This document shows, piece after piece, positions 23,259-35,330 of a DNA stretch of 64,000 nucleotides. This stretch comes from Hirudinaria manillensis. Its lineage: Eukaryota > Annelida > Clitellata > Hirudinida > Hirudinidae. Each line of letters opens with the position of its first letter. Within the stretch, counting starts at the first letter, position 1. Made by a program: the position numbers and the translations under genes. Location: assembly GCA_034509925.1 (NCBI GenBank), contig CM067528.1, forward strand, positions 7,215,001 through 7,279,000, in the 5' to 3' direction. Under the pieces are notes generated by a model. It was not told where the DNA came from, ran no database searches, and saw only the letters and a list, made by a program, of their open reading frames with translations.

Positions 23259-23332
23259 GTTGTTATTTTTTTTCTTTTATTTTCTCGGCCTCACATGCAA
23301 AACACAAACAACAATATCCCGACGGCCTCTCT
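23259..23332 (-). mobile_element. Retrotransposon copy A: 3' UTR-only insertion
   Basis: This 74-bp segment matches the 3' UTR of copy B (21837-21912), including the GAGGCCGTCGG start, TTGTTTGTGTTTTGC and the A-rich end. It has no coding sequence and is bounded by target copies T1 and T2, so it looks like an extreme 5' truncation during target-primed reverse transcription. Confidence 0.7.
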
Positions 23333-23373
23333 ATATTAACATTTCTTTTTGACTGAATTTTAATCCTAGAGTT
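23333..23373. repeat. Target-site copy T1
   Basis: Outer target copy matching 21795-21836 apart from a one-base indel and a substitution. Confidence 0.75.
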
Positions 23374-23421
23374 ATTATTAATATTATTATTATTATTATT
23401 ATTATTATTGTTATTATTATT
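23374..23421. repeat. ATT trinucleotide microsatellite
   Basis: ATT units with one GTT interruption, immediately 3' of the WSC-protein stop codon on the opposite strand. Confidence 0.85.
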
Positions 23422-23424
23422 ATT

Positions 23425-24132
23425 TCAGATACAATGTTTTTCAAAATTACCTTCACAATTGGCCCACCATGAATATTTATCAAATCCCTTTTTACAAATG
23501 CATTCTGAAAAAGCTTTACTTGCTTCCATCCGCCTACACAGGTGTTCTCCACAACCACCATTTTTGACAGAACAATCTGTTGTTATTTTTTTATATATTT
23601 AATTGTTTATTTATTTAATTAAACAATTGCTAAATATCTAATATGAGACTAATACTAATAATAATAATAAATACTTATTAATCAAATGGATAACTAATTC
23701 AAATTTCAATAAAACGAAAGACATGCTTAAATTCAAATTAACATTTAAGCTGGTTTTGAGAGGGATATTAATAAAATTAATTTTTTAATTTATCGGCAAA
23801 CAAAAATAAAAGTAATTCTTAGCCCCTATAATCTTAACTAGCAACCTCTTAATGTACAATCCTCTCCAGTCCATCCATCTTCACATCGTTTGGTTGCACA
23901 AAATCCGAACGAATCCAATTTAGATCCGCCCTTGCAATTGCGTTCTTTTGGATCGTATTTAAAACTCTTTTTGGCTGCTAAAAATCAAAACCTCAGATAA
24001 TGAATTCGTGATAATGTCTTAATTTATATTTATATCGTTATTTTACTAAATATAATAATAACAAAAATATATATTAAAAAATATATTATTATTATTATTA
24101 AATAATATTATTATTAAATAATATTATTATTA

Positions 24133-24163
<31 letters not shown>

Positions 24164-27100
24164 ATAGGTATCTTGGAATCTGCGAGTTAAGATTAATAAT
24201 ATTCATATCACATTAGATACTAGGAAAGTAAATTTACTAACAGCTATAAACGCTCTGAAATTTTTCGCCTCCACACATTTGAGATGAATTTCCAGTGCAT
24301 GGAACGTTACAAAATGTTTCTTCAATTCCTTTTTGATCCAAATGAATATTCTCACAATAACACTTATTTCCATTCTGATTATTAAAGATTTATGTAAAAT
24401 TATTAATGATAATGTAAAGCTATTAATGATAATGTCAAATAAAATATTGCGATAATTTTGATGCAGACAAATTGTCACAGCAATGCAACAAAACATGACA
24501 GCAAAATATTTTTGACCATGGTCTCCCAATTATTTCAAAATTTGTTAAAATATAAGGCATTACCTGTAATGTAGGGAATATAAAATCCCAGTGTTGAGGA
24601 CTATAACAGTAATTTAAACATATTTCTGTCGTCATGGATTCCATCTGCATTGGGTTGACGTGTTGGGTTGATGTAGTTTTAGCAAAGCATCCGATGTATT
24701 CGTGCTGAAATGTTGTCAGACTCTCTTTGGATAAGACTGAAGAAAATAAACTTTTACATCCTCTGTACTTGTTCAATGGTGAATTGTAAATTTTATTGCA
24801 ATTCATATTTCAAGTCCATCTGATTCTCAATGCGATCAGTTAAACCCTTGTAAGTGTTTAGGTTAAGGTTTTTTTTTGCCTGTAAGTGATTCTTTGATCG
24901 TTAATTCCACATTTAATCACCCGTGGTTTTTACCTTTTAATACTAAAATTATCATGGGTGTCCATTGGACCCAGATGCTACCTTTACAGTGAAATAAATT
25001 TAATAACATTTTCAAAAATTCTGGCTTTTTATAAATAAATATTTTCGATAGAAAATGAAGCATAAAAAGATATTAATTAGCATTTCCAGAAAAAAAAGTC
25101 ATGCGCCAATTATAAAATGGGTCTGTTGAACTTATAACATTTTATAATGCGTGTATTTTTTATCCAGGTTCATTTCTATCCATTATGATTATCCAAAACG
25201 ATTTTGCATGAAAGAGGATATTAGTGAAGAGTTTAAATAAGATGATGACACAGAAAAATATTCTGTTGAAGAAGATTAAATTAGTAGGTTAATTTTTGAT
25301 GATTACTCAAAGTCTAATATGTTGACTAATAAAATGAAAATAAATAAAACGACAGAGGAAACTTTTTTTGAGTGAAGAAATTATTTGTCATTCAACTCCA
25401 GCAAAAGTGTCAAAAGTGTGTTGCCAAAAGTCTTCAAAGTTACGGAATATTCCGGTTTTAACAGTTTAAAAAAAGAGAGTGGATTACTTTTATCTTCATT
25501 TTTCATATATTTTAGATATCGTTAAATATGTCTTTGGACAAATCAAGAAAGTTTTCAAAACTTTCTTACGAGTGTTTCATTAGCTGTGAAATTGCTGAGA
25601 AAGAATCGACTAGAGAATCGTATTCCTCGTTATTTGACTTCAGTGAGAACTTCACCATTGTTTCTTCTATGGCCAAGAAAAACGAAACTGTCATTCAACG
25701 CTTACAATGTTTGATGCGAGGCCTAATTAGCCAGAATTTGATAAAAAATAATGATAAAATAAACCTGATAAAATATTTTATTATAACAAGGCACAAGGCT
25801 GAAATCGATGCCAGGAACAGATGACAAGAGGGAATAGCACTAAATGGATGGCAAGACGATAGCCTCTTGTGATTTTTATGACATGATGGAAAGTGCATTA
25901 TAACTTATATATAATATAATATAATGTACAAATTTTTGAAATAAATATATCTGAAATTCTTTTAAAATTTACTAGTGCATTAATTTAGAAATTCAGACAG
26001 TTCATTCGTTACTTTGCAAAATAGCATAAAATTATTATATATACATAAAATTATTATATATATATATATATATAATTTAGAAATTTCCCCGCATTCTAAA
26101 TTCTCTGTCAAAGTCAAAAGAATGAAACAACTGATTCCAACGCTAAATCTTAAACACACCTTCGTATACAGAAAACTTGTCTGAACTTCCACAGTAATCA
26201 AGTGTTCCATTGCAAGTAACATTGCATTCAGATAGAGGCGCATAATGTTTTCTATCTTCTCCGCAGAAGCAATTATTTCCCTTCAATTTACAAAATGAAA
26301 ATAAAACAATTTGATTCGCAAAATTCTATTAAATTGATTGCATACCTTAATTAATGATTAATAAATAAATATTCAACCTTAATTGCAGCAAAATCTTTCC
26401 TTAATTCCGAACAGGTGAAAATACATTTCATAAGATTGGCTCCAGGTTCAACGAAAACATTGTTAACCAAAGTCGTAAAACATCCCACATAATTAATATC
26501 TGGATGTGAAATTAAATGAGACTAAAATAAATAAATAGATAAATAAACAGTTGGAACCAAAAGCACTCACCCGTTCCTACGACTATTACTTCATTAATAG
26601 TTAAATTACTGCCAGGTCCACCTTGGGGTGCAATCGTAACGAAGCGAAAATATGGATAAACGTTCGCACACTTGTACATTATAAATTCGTCAACCACATC
26701 TTGATCCGAACAAATCGTGTAATCGTCTTGCAATGTTTTGCTGGGCTCAAAATAATTCGAGAGTCCGACTTCAAGAGAATTCATGCTGGCATTTTCTACT
26801 TCAAAATATTCATTTTCATTGCATTATTTCATCAATTTATAAAAAAAATCAATATAATTAATTTACTCACTGCATCTTTGACAATCTCTCGGGTAATAAA
26901 TCAAAGTTCTTTCAATATAATATGGCCTTCCGAGATCCACAACAACCCAAGCCTCACCTCGTACACCTGTGACTTGGACGTCAGGCAAAACGCTGTAAAC
27001 ACCGTCAACGACACGTTGGATGTCGTATTCTGTGGTCAAAGAACTAAGATACACTTTCTTTCTGTATGCAAGGTTAACCAGTTGACTATGGCCTGCAACA

Positions 27101-27236
27101 TAATAATTTAAATTAAATTAATAACTACTTTGACCTGATAATGCTTTGGACCTTTATATTATTAATAATCGTATGTAAGCAAACCTAAATTAAAGCAGAA
27201 GACAATCAAAAGGAGCATCCTTTTCGTTGTCATCAT
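23425..27236 (-). CDS. Secreted fucolectin-like, double WSC and EGF-like domain protein
   Basis: Nine exons join in phase to 443 aa: 27236-27185, 27092-26871, 26795-26571, 26499-26378, 26280-26160, 24736-24564, 24374-24242, 23977-23846 and 23576-23425. A signal peptide (MMTTKRMLLLIVFCFNLG) is followed by a fucolectin/F5-8C-type lectin module (EAWVVVDLGRPYYIERTLIY to LTINEVIVVGT). Two WSC modules follow (YVGCF to NCFCGEDRKHY; EYIGCF to KCYCENIHLDQ and CNVPCTGNSSQMCGGEKF), then two cysteine-rich EGF-like segments (CATKRCEDGWTGEDC and NGGCGEHLC to ECICKKGFD). WSC and fucolectin modules are carbohydrate-binding in known families, so glycan recognition outside the cell is likely. No membrane anchor was seen. 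The 1.4-kb intron at 24737-26159 is unusually large for this gene. Confidence 0.85.
25528..25824 (+). CDS. Hypothetical 98-aa ORF nested in the WSC-protein intron
   Basis: An ATG-started frame of 98 codons lies on the opposite strand inside the largest intron of the WSC gene. The first 65 residues (from MSLDKSRKFSKLSYECF to ETVIQRLQCLMRG) use balanced codons and look helical; the last third becomes AT- and Asn/Ile-rich. It could be a small intronless gene, one exon of a broken gene, or a retrocopy remnant. A faint likeness to the N-terminal domain of exosome Rrp6 proteins was considered but is not claimed. A 3' AATAAA occurs near 25940. Confidence 0.35.
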   Translation: MSLDKSRKFSKLSYECFISCEIAEKESTRESYSSLFDFSENFTIVSSMAKKNETVIQRLQCLMRGLISQNLIKNNDKINLIKYFIITRHKAEIDARNR

Positions 27237-27281
27237 TTTAAGCAAGACTAAGACTGCTATTAAGTTTCATTGGTTCACCCA

Positions 27282-27290
27282 TTTATATAA
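27282..27290 (-). promoter_or_regulatory. TATA box of the WSC-protein gene
   Basis: TTATATAAA on the minus strand, about 46 bases upstream of the start codon, predicts a 5' UTR of roughly 20 bases. A CCAAT lies between it and the gene. Confidence 0.5.
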
Positions 27291-28948
27291 ACTCAGGAAC
27301 CAGCAAGAACCGCCTAATTGAATGTCCTGCACTTCGAATCATGGATGCGTTGCTCCTTATAAGATGGAAATCGATTGGAAAATAGTTACTGATTATTGAT
27401 CAGCTACAACATAGAACGTTTTACAACTAACCTGAAGTATCCCTGATTGCGTTATTATTATTAGAACTGAATTTTTTTATATGTGAGAATTGTTACATGT
27501 GAGAAACTTCACCAATTATATTTATTAACATAATGTGTATACTTAAAAATTATACATCGACATTGTCAGGTAATTTTAATCGGCCCATTTGCAAAATTAT
27601 CGAGTCCAAAGTAAAATGAAAGTAATCTTGCGTCACAAAATGTAACGTTTGCGGGTAAGCTATTATAAATTCACTTAAGAAATTATTTTGACAAAGGCCA
27701 AAAATAGAAAAAACAAGCCAAAATTACTGAAAACAATAATTTATTATTGCACTAAGTTTTATTACTTAAAATATTAAGTAATTAAATTTTATATAATTCA
27801 TTGCATTTATTTGTTGTTGTTATTAATTTTAATCCTTTTAAATCCCTTATTTAAAATTAAGTGTCAATATTAACAACAAAAGAGCGTAATTACCGTGGAT
27901 GTTTGTGCAGAGAAATTTAAAATATTATTACAATATCAAAAAATATATGTTTTAATTTGATTAATTTATTTTGTGGGTGAATATTTTTTATTCCCACGAT
28001 TTTCTTCCCACGACTGCATTTCTCCCAGTGCTGCCATTGTTTTCAATGTCGTTGATGTCAGAGGTCAACTAACAAGTGGTCATTTAAAAACTCGCCCCGT
28101 AAATTTTAGGATTTGTGGAGGCTTATATTTAATTAATTCATTACTTATTTATTTTATTTATTTATTTGGCATTCGAATTAAATTTTCGCTTTAATTATTT
28201 CACTGGAACAAATAGGGCTGTGAAATGTAGCAAAGATATGCTACTACACAGTATGAATAAGAAATGCTAATCAATTACGATGTTAGCAAACACATCAAAT
28301 CCGAGCATCTTAAAAAAAAAAAACTGGCCTTCAGAACAAAATCTTGATCTGACCTCGATATTGCTCGAGTCCATTGTTCTTCATTCATTGTTTTGAGATA
28401 TGATGACTTAAACTTGTTAAATGTACAAGCGCTCGTATAATTGTTAGCAGATGATTCCTTCAAAAAGGAACCACTGCGTCACCTTTGGCCAAAGTTTGCA
28501 AATTCAACTTTTAGAAGATGGCATTGAAGGGTTTTATAGACACAAGGTTTCTGTTTTATTAAAAAAAGAAATCTATCCTTTATTTGAAATATGAAATGAC
28601 GTAACAAACTAAATTTATTTTCAAAAGATGAATATAATGAATACACAAGTATGTTGTGTGCGGTCTCTGAATAACCAAATTTGTAATCTTCGGATGCTAA
28701 GGCTAAGAAAACGCGCATAAAGTGATATTTTGTACAAGATTACTAAGATGAATCCCTGATCTTTGTTGCTAGAACAAATGGCATTCAGTCGATCAAGTGA
28801 TAAATTCAAGGTTTCTTTGCTCCTTTTTTGATGAAGCGCTCGTCATACTGGAATTACAAAATGCGATTTAACAAACACGCAGGCATTCAAGCGCTAATTA
28901 AATATTTGTAAATAAATGAAGTCATAAAATGCATTCTAGTACAGTATT
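27291..28948. other. Intergenic, no supported gene
   Basis: AT-rich sequence. Frames at 27973-28194 and 28275-28809 are short, low in complexity and lack splice or homology support. Confidence 0.55.
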
Positions 28949-28958
28949 TAATAAGTAC

Positions 28959-28964
28959 TTTATT
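28959..28964 (-). terminator. Candidate distal poly(A) signal of the protocadherin gene
   Basis: AATAAA on the minus strand, 20 bases beyond the stop codon of the candidate terminal exon 28984-29073. Confidence 0.45.
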
Positions 28965-28983
28965 TAATTTGTACATCAATTTA

Positions 28984-29073
28984 TTAATTCATTAAAAATG
29001 TCTTCTTACTCTGAGACTCTGATTGTCTGCGGTCATTGATGGTCGAAGGATTCCTCGTGTGTCCGAACACATC
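28984..29073 (-). CDS. Candidate alternative terminal exon of the protocadherin gene
   Basis: After a good acceptor (CCAATCCAG) the minus strand is open for 29 codons in one frame (DVFGHTRNPSTINDRR, ending KKTFLMN and TAA), and a second frame is also open nearly as long. Base composition is much less AT-rich than the flanks, and an AATAAA follows closely. A strong donor (ATT/GTAAGT, just after the CA-repeat-encoded stretch near 29483) could splice into it. Which frame is used cannot be decided here. Confidence 0.4.
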   Translation of the reverse strand, partial: DVFGHTRNPSTINDRRQSESQSKKTFLMN

Positions 29074-29479
29074 CTGGATTGGCAAAAAATGTTAATCGGT
29101 GTTTTTATTTATTAATAAACAAATAAATATAATATAATAACTTAATTACCCATCCAGCTCACACATTAACTTCAATTAGTAATGAAGGTAGTGATCGTGT
29201 TTATAATAATATCATTTGCGTAATTATTTATTCTTACGTAATTTTTATTATTTTTTAATATTCTGTATTTTCATATTAAATGTAATGATTAAATATAATT
29301 TAAATTTTAAATAGCAAAACATTTTTATAACAAATTTTAAATGAATGTGATTTCACTTGTTTTAAACTTTTAAGTTCAATTTGTTTTAAAGTTTCAAATG
29401 AAAAAGTTTCTGCCCCACAAAGATTCATTTGCACTCAAATGCACTCTACATTCCCACACACGCAAGCACTCACACACAC

Positions 29480-32400
29480 TTACAATCTCAAGCACACGCA
29501 CACACACACACACACACACACAACAGCACACGATCGTGAACGAACTTTTGAGCTGCAGTTGTTGTTGATGTAGTTGAAACCGGAAAGAGAAGAACCTTGG
29601 CACGATGTCATGTGACCAGAGCACGTGATTGGGAAGAAGGAAGTGGGACTCAACTGCCGAAGACCAGAAGTTGAAGACGGCGGTCTGTCTATGGGTGATG
29701 CCCTCAATGGTTTGAATGACTTGAGTTGATTTTCGTCCGGCAGAGACTTTTGGGTGCTGTAGAGGCTGGTCGTCTGAGTTGAAAAGACTGGAAGGTTGTA
29801 GAAGTCTCTTTCGTTCAAGTAGCTCATCTCGTCAAAATCGCTCGGTACAAAAGGCTTGTGAAGAGAACAGTTGTCTCTGAACTGGAACATTAAATAAAAT
29901 AATGACTGCCTAAAAAATACCAATTTCAAAAAGCTATTAAAAGCTATAAATAAAATTTAAGAGCTATCATACATTCAACCTATTGAATACCTACCGGGCA
30001 AGCGCCTCTAGGGTCTGCTGTATGGCAGGACAAGTCATCGTCGACGTTGAAAGAGACGAATCTGTTGTTGAACTTATTCAACGAACTGGCTGCGTCCGAA
30101 TTCTGTTCTGAATCCTTGAAAGTCGAGCATGCGTTCAAGTCAGGAGTCATGTAGGCCCCTTTATTCAGACTACCATTAGAAGCAGCTTTGACGGTTTCCA
30201 AGCGACAGTTGTATCTTCGAGGACGTCGCCTGCGTTTCGAGAGGTGACAGCGGATGACGAAGACGGTGATGCAGAAAATGATGAGGAAAGCTGAACAGGC
30301 GATGAGGATTGCAATTAAGATGCTGTGGTCCAAAATCGTTGCAGCCAATGAAGATTGGTCGGATAGTATGGCATCGTGCTTGGTGACTTGAACCACGAGC
30401 ATAGACGTGGCCTGATCGTGATTGTTATGAGGGTTGTAGGCCGACACGTTGAGTATCAACTGCCCTGCCGAGTTGAGGACCGATGTGGTTTTTATCCAAC
30501 CTGTGCTTTCGTCTATGGTCAGTAGACCTTCTTCGTTGCCCGATAAAATTGAGAATCTGTAAAGATTTTTGCTGCCCGATCTCATCAGTTTCCTTGCTCT
30601 TTCGATACTGCTATTTGTCAGTTGGAGCTGGCAGACAGTAGTTCCATTGTCACTTCCTACCGTCAAAACGACCGAATTGTTGGTGTCGTTTGGAAAGTGG
30701 AAAGTAGGTGTCACTACAGGAGGTTTCAATGATTCTTCGACAACAAGTCTAACTACGACGTCTACTCTCGATTTCGGAAACCAATTCCCGGACGGATTAC
30801 CGGGGAGAACAGAAAACCTTACACTTCTAGATTTATCCAGTTGAACTCTGGAGCGTATTTCGCCCGAGTTCTTGTCCACATAGAGCAGATGTTCGACGTT
30901 TTCTCTAAACGTGTCCTCGAGCCTGTAAATGACCTTGCCAAATCTCGTAGAACAATCTTCGTCGATGGCTCTCACTTGACCTAAGAGAAAGTTCTCGGGG
31001 ATCTTGGAATGTATCAAGAACTCGTAGGAGGTTCTATCGAATATGGGAATGTGTTCGTCCTTGTCCCTGACTGTCACTTCGAGTCCTGCCTCTCCAATCA
31101 GACTCGGTGTTCCAGAGTCCAAAGCGCGTGCCATGAACATCATTTGGGAGTTCTCTTCGCAGTTGATGTTGTTCAATGCGATTACATCACCATTCTCATC
31201 TACTCGCAAAATATCCTTCCATTTGGCTTGTTGAGGTTCGAGGCTGTAACTGAGTTTCGAGTTTAATCCCTCGTCTGCATCGTTTGCCTTGGAAATTAAA
31301 ACAGAATGGTTTTAATATTTTATTTTAATAAGATTGCTTCCAGCAACAAATCTCTCAAATGGGCCACTTACTTTGATTTGAAATATTTTGGTTCCTATGG
31401 GAGTATTTTCGTCGACTTCCATTCTGTAAACATTTTTCTCAAAGACTGGAGCGTTATCGTTCTCGTCGAGAACTCTCAATTTGACCATTTTGCTGGTTCT
31501 CAACTGAGGCTTCCCATCGTCAGAGCAAGTGATTACGATGTCGAATTGACTGCTATTTTCCCTGTCGAGTGAAACTCCAGTGCGCAGATCGTATTCTATA
31601 CTCGAAGTAGTAACGGGGTTGGATCTTTTGGGGGAGGAAGGAAAAAGAAAGAATATGGGTGGGTGGACTGTGCATGTTACTCTCCCGTTATTTCCTTGGT
31701 CCTTGTCGGATACCAACATCTTAGCGAATAGCGTCTCTTGTGGTAAGTTCTCGGATATCTGAAATGAATGATCGAATTTCGGTATCGCAAATAAACTATT
31801 ATCACCTGAAATCCGTTTGAAAGAAAGTTATGTACAATTCATCAAATCCAAAAAAATCATTGCAACTCCAAACGGATCAAATTATCAAACCTCTAGGATG
31901 TCGGTGATTTGTCCATTCGTGGATCTGAGAACAATTGAAGGTGGATTGTCGTTGACATCTCTGACGTTTACTGTGAGGAGAGCGTGAGAAGACAGAGACA
32001 GAACCGCTCCAAAGTCCGAGGCGATGGCAGTCAAGTGAAATGTTGGTTGTTCCTCGCGGTCCAAATTGGATTTCAATTTCACCGAACCCGAGGTTGGATC
32101 GATGGAGAAGAGACTTCCGTAGCTTAAATTGGAGATTGAAAACTTTTCAATGCTGATATTTTAATGTAATGAATGTAATGTAATTTATTTAAATGTATAT
32201 TTGGAAGTAAGTTAAAGTCTTAAACATTTCGCAATTCATCTAACATCCTTACGGGCACTTTCATTCTTTTCGGAAATTAAGAAACATTGCTCAGAAAAAA
32301 TTTTTAATTTAAAAAAAGTCTTAGTCAGTTAAATCCCAGTTTGTTATTTCAAAATAATCAATTAATTGATTGATTCCTAATTATTAATTAAACTATTTCT

Positions 32401-34796
32401 ACCTCCTCGATGTCTCATCACTCCAAGCATACTTGACCCTGGCATTTTCACCCTGGTCAGCATCTGAAGCCCTGAGCACCACCAATTCATTCCCCACATT
32501 GAAATCTTCGTTGACATCGACAGAATAATAAGGCCTTTCGAACTGAGGGGAGTTGTCGTTATGGTCGAGAACTTGAACTTTGACCTGAAGAGTCGATGAC
32601 CTGCTGGGTGTGCCCCCGTCTTCTGCCAAGATTGTTAGGCTGTATTCCTGAGAAGTAGTTGTGCTTTCTAGAAATTTCTTGTTTTTGTTCACTCCAATGT
32701 TTTGGTGACATAGCGAATTAATTAATATACTGGTCATCGTAGTTGAAATATAATAGAATTAAGTAACGTTTTAATGATTTCAAATTCGAAATCTTTCAAT
32801 AATTTAGCAGGTAATGTAAATGTATGCTCTCCCGTATGCCATTAATATACATTTACGTAACGCATTACTTTACATAATTTATTTAATTGTCTTTAATGTC
32901 AATAATATTATCGTCAAGACAACAAATATTGATCCGCAAAAGAATCAAAACACTTAAACAACAATCCAAAAATATCTTACATCTTCAGTCTCTCTGTCCA
33001 GCCTATCATTGAGCGTGAGGGACAACACGTGGGTGACGTCATCGATGACGTGTTTGGCAAGAGAAAATTTGGCCATCGCCTCTGGTGACGTCTTGGAAGA
33101 CAGGAATGAGTAAGTGATGTTACCATTGGTCCCCTGATCAAGGTCTTCGGCGTTCGGAAGTCTGTGACCTTTTGAACCGGGGTTAAAAGTTTCTGGAATA
33201 CTGATGACGAACGGTTGTGCGAGATTCGGCGGAAATTCCGGGGTGTGGTCGTTAATGTCGCTGATGATGATACTGATCCTAGTCAGGAGCTTGTAATTGG
33301 GGGAATCGGTCATGACGTCATAAAGCATTAGGCATACGTCCTGCATTAAATAAAGTTCCGTTTAAATTAAGTTACCTATTAAACAGAGCTCTGAAATAGG
33401 TTGTTTTTACTAGTAATTAGCAAAATAATGATTTTAATTAGTTTAAACAGACGCAAGTGATGTTTAACAATTTAATTGTTAAGGAACGGAGGGAAGGAGA
33501 CATGATTTTTGTCTGGCATATTTTATGTCTATTTTTGACTCAACTTCTAATTTAGGATGTTGTTCGTCTCTTGTTCAAGCAGAGTCAGTGCTACTTAAGA
33601 ACATACGTTTACGAGAGAAAAATGCCTCCATCTGTTGTCATTTATATTTCTTGTTTTTGTGACTAAAATATTCAAAATAAATTCATCTTCAATGCTGCCT
33701 CTCTTTATTATTAAGTTATTATTATTTATTAAATCTAATGACACTGAATGTAAACGATCTGCTTGCTTGCACTTCCCTCAAACAAGATTATAGTTGAGCA
33801 ACTGTTTTTCAAAAATGGCTTAAGAGTTCCGAAACGGATATTACGATTTTAATTTATTTATAGTAATTATAGCTTGGCTATCATTTTCGTAATAAAAAAA
33901 AATTAAACATTTAAAAATTCTGAGTGAAATCCTCAAAAGCACAAATCTTTGAACACTCCCAGCGAATAAAATGAATTAAATTCAACAAGAGAAGCAAAAG
34001 CCGACGATTATTTTGGAGTTTATAAAAACATTTACTACTGACTTGCTCAAACTTAAAATGGTTTTGTCTCTTGAAGTCATTCAAAAATAACTTGAAACGA
34101 AGCCTTTTGAAACTCTTTCATTTCAGCAGATGAGATTTGAAATGTGATTGTTTTTGTTTTTGTGTTTTGTTTTTAGCTTTATTATTAAATTGTTTCAAGT
34201 GAAAATGTAACTCAGATAATCATCTGTCGTCCTTGTTCCAAAACTACGCTACAATTGCTCAAAATTCGTAGCAATCGGTCAAGTGCTGTCCACTTTTGAT
34301 ACTGGCTATATATAGTAATAATGTCAAAAATCGAGTCATTGTTTGTTTACAATTTAATTTTAAGAATACGTCACCATCCTAACGCAACAATAACAACCTA
34401 ATTATTAATAAGTTGTCCCCCTTTTAAATCTAGTTTTAAGTTAAATAAACATTAGAAATTATTAACAACTTAATTATGAACATAATTTCACTCGGCCATT
34501 CGATCTGTAGATCGAAATGTAGCATAAAGAGGTTGTTATCAACAAACCTGATAAGGACATAGTTCTTCCTTGTCGATGCTTGAATTTGTCACGATCAGAG
34601 ATGGTTTCATCTCACTGAACTTAAAAAGTCCATCACGTGGCTCCAAGTGATAAGCTGATCTTTGGTTACGACCGTCGATTATGAAACCGACGCTGGTGCC
34701 TAATGGTACCTCTTCGTTGATTGAAAATGTTAGAGAGGAGCAAAGTGGGATTTGAACCATCAGAGTGAGGACCAAAAGCAAATAATGGGGTGGCAT
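29480..34796 (-). CDS. Protocadherin-type cell adhesion protein
   Basis: Exons 34796-34548, 33340-32981, 32677-32403, 32122-31891, 31758-31372, 31287-29995 and 29881-29480 join in phase to 1065 aa. A signal peptide (MPPHYLLLVLTLMVQIPLCS) precedes about six or seven extracellular cadherin repeats with calcium motifs DINDHTPEF, DHNDNSPQFERPYY, DVNDNPPS and DENDNAPVFEKNVY, plus DADQGENA and LDRE motifs. A single membrane span (ILIAILIACSAFLIIFCITV, about residues 818-842) is followed by a basic stop-transfer KRRRRPRR and a cytoplasmic tail of about 220 aa lacking the beta-catenin site of classical cadherins. Calcium-dependent adhesion at the plasma membrane is the family role. The acceptor at 32677 has a poor pyrimidine tract. 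The read-through C-terminus ends in CVCVCVCVCLRL encoded by a CA microsatellite; see 28984-29073 for the alternative end. Confidence 0.88.
29493..29522. repeat. CA microsatellite in protocadherin coding sequence
   Basis: A CA run of about 12 units, in frame on the minus strand as alternating Cys-Val at the end of exon 29881-29480. Length changes other than multiples of three units would change the reading frame. Confidence 0.85.
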
Positions 34797-35200
34797 CTGT
34801 CGAATTTAATTTAAATTTTTGATAAAAAAATTATTGGTTAAAGTAAGAAGTCGACATATTCACTGTTACTGTCAGTTATTATTTCTTGATTTATTAGTAA
34901 TAATAATTATTATTATTAATGATAATAATATTATGATTAATAATATTATTATTACTACCACAACTAATTATTAAATGTATTATTATTCCGATTCTTGTTA
35001 AAAGTCTATTTATTTTATTCAAAACTTGAGCATACAATGCCATGACCATGCAGTATCAGTCGTGTGACGCTAACAGCCCATAAACACGTGAAATATAAAC
35101 ACATTAAACGTAAATATTACAAAAACAATGTCAATTCTAAATCTAAAACGGTTCTAATGAAATCGTAATTAGGGACTTGCATGGGAAGATTGACTGATTG
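34797..35200. other. Upstream region of the protocadherin gene
   Basis: AT-rich with small ATT runs near 34900-34960. No TATA box or untranslated exon could be placed with confidence. Confidence 0.4.
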
Positions 35201-35330
35201 AATGGATGAATGGATGGATGGATGGATGGATGGATGGATGGATGGATGGATGGATGGATGGATGGATGGATGGATGGATGGATGGATGGATGGATGGATG
35301 GATGGATGGATGGCTGAATGGATGGATGGA
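35201..35330. repeat. GGAT tetranucleotide microsatellite
   Basis: About 30 GGAT units with a few imperfect ones. The apparent proteins in all frames (IHPS or MDGW repeats) are artefacts of the repeat. Confidence 0.95.

Noticed and set aside
25528-25824. Assignment of the nested ORF to the Rrp6/EXOSC10 N-terminal domain
   Set aside because: Only a vague pattern of aromatic and basic residues matches; not enough to name a family without a profile search.
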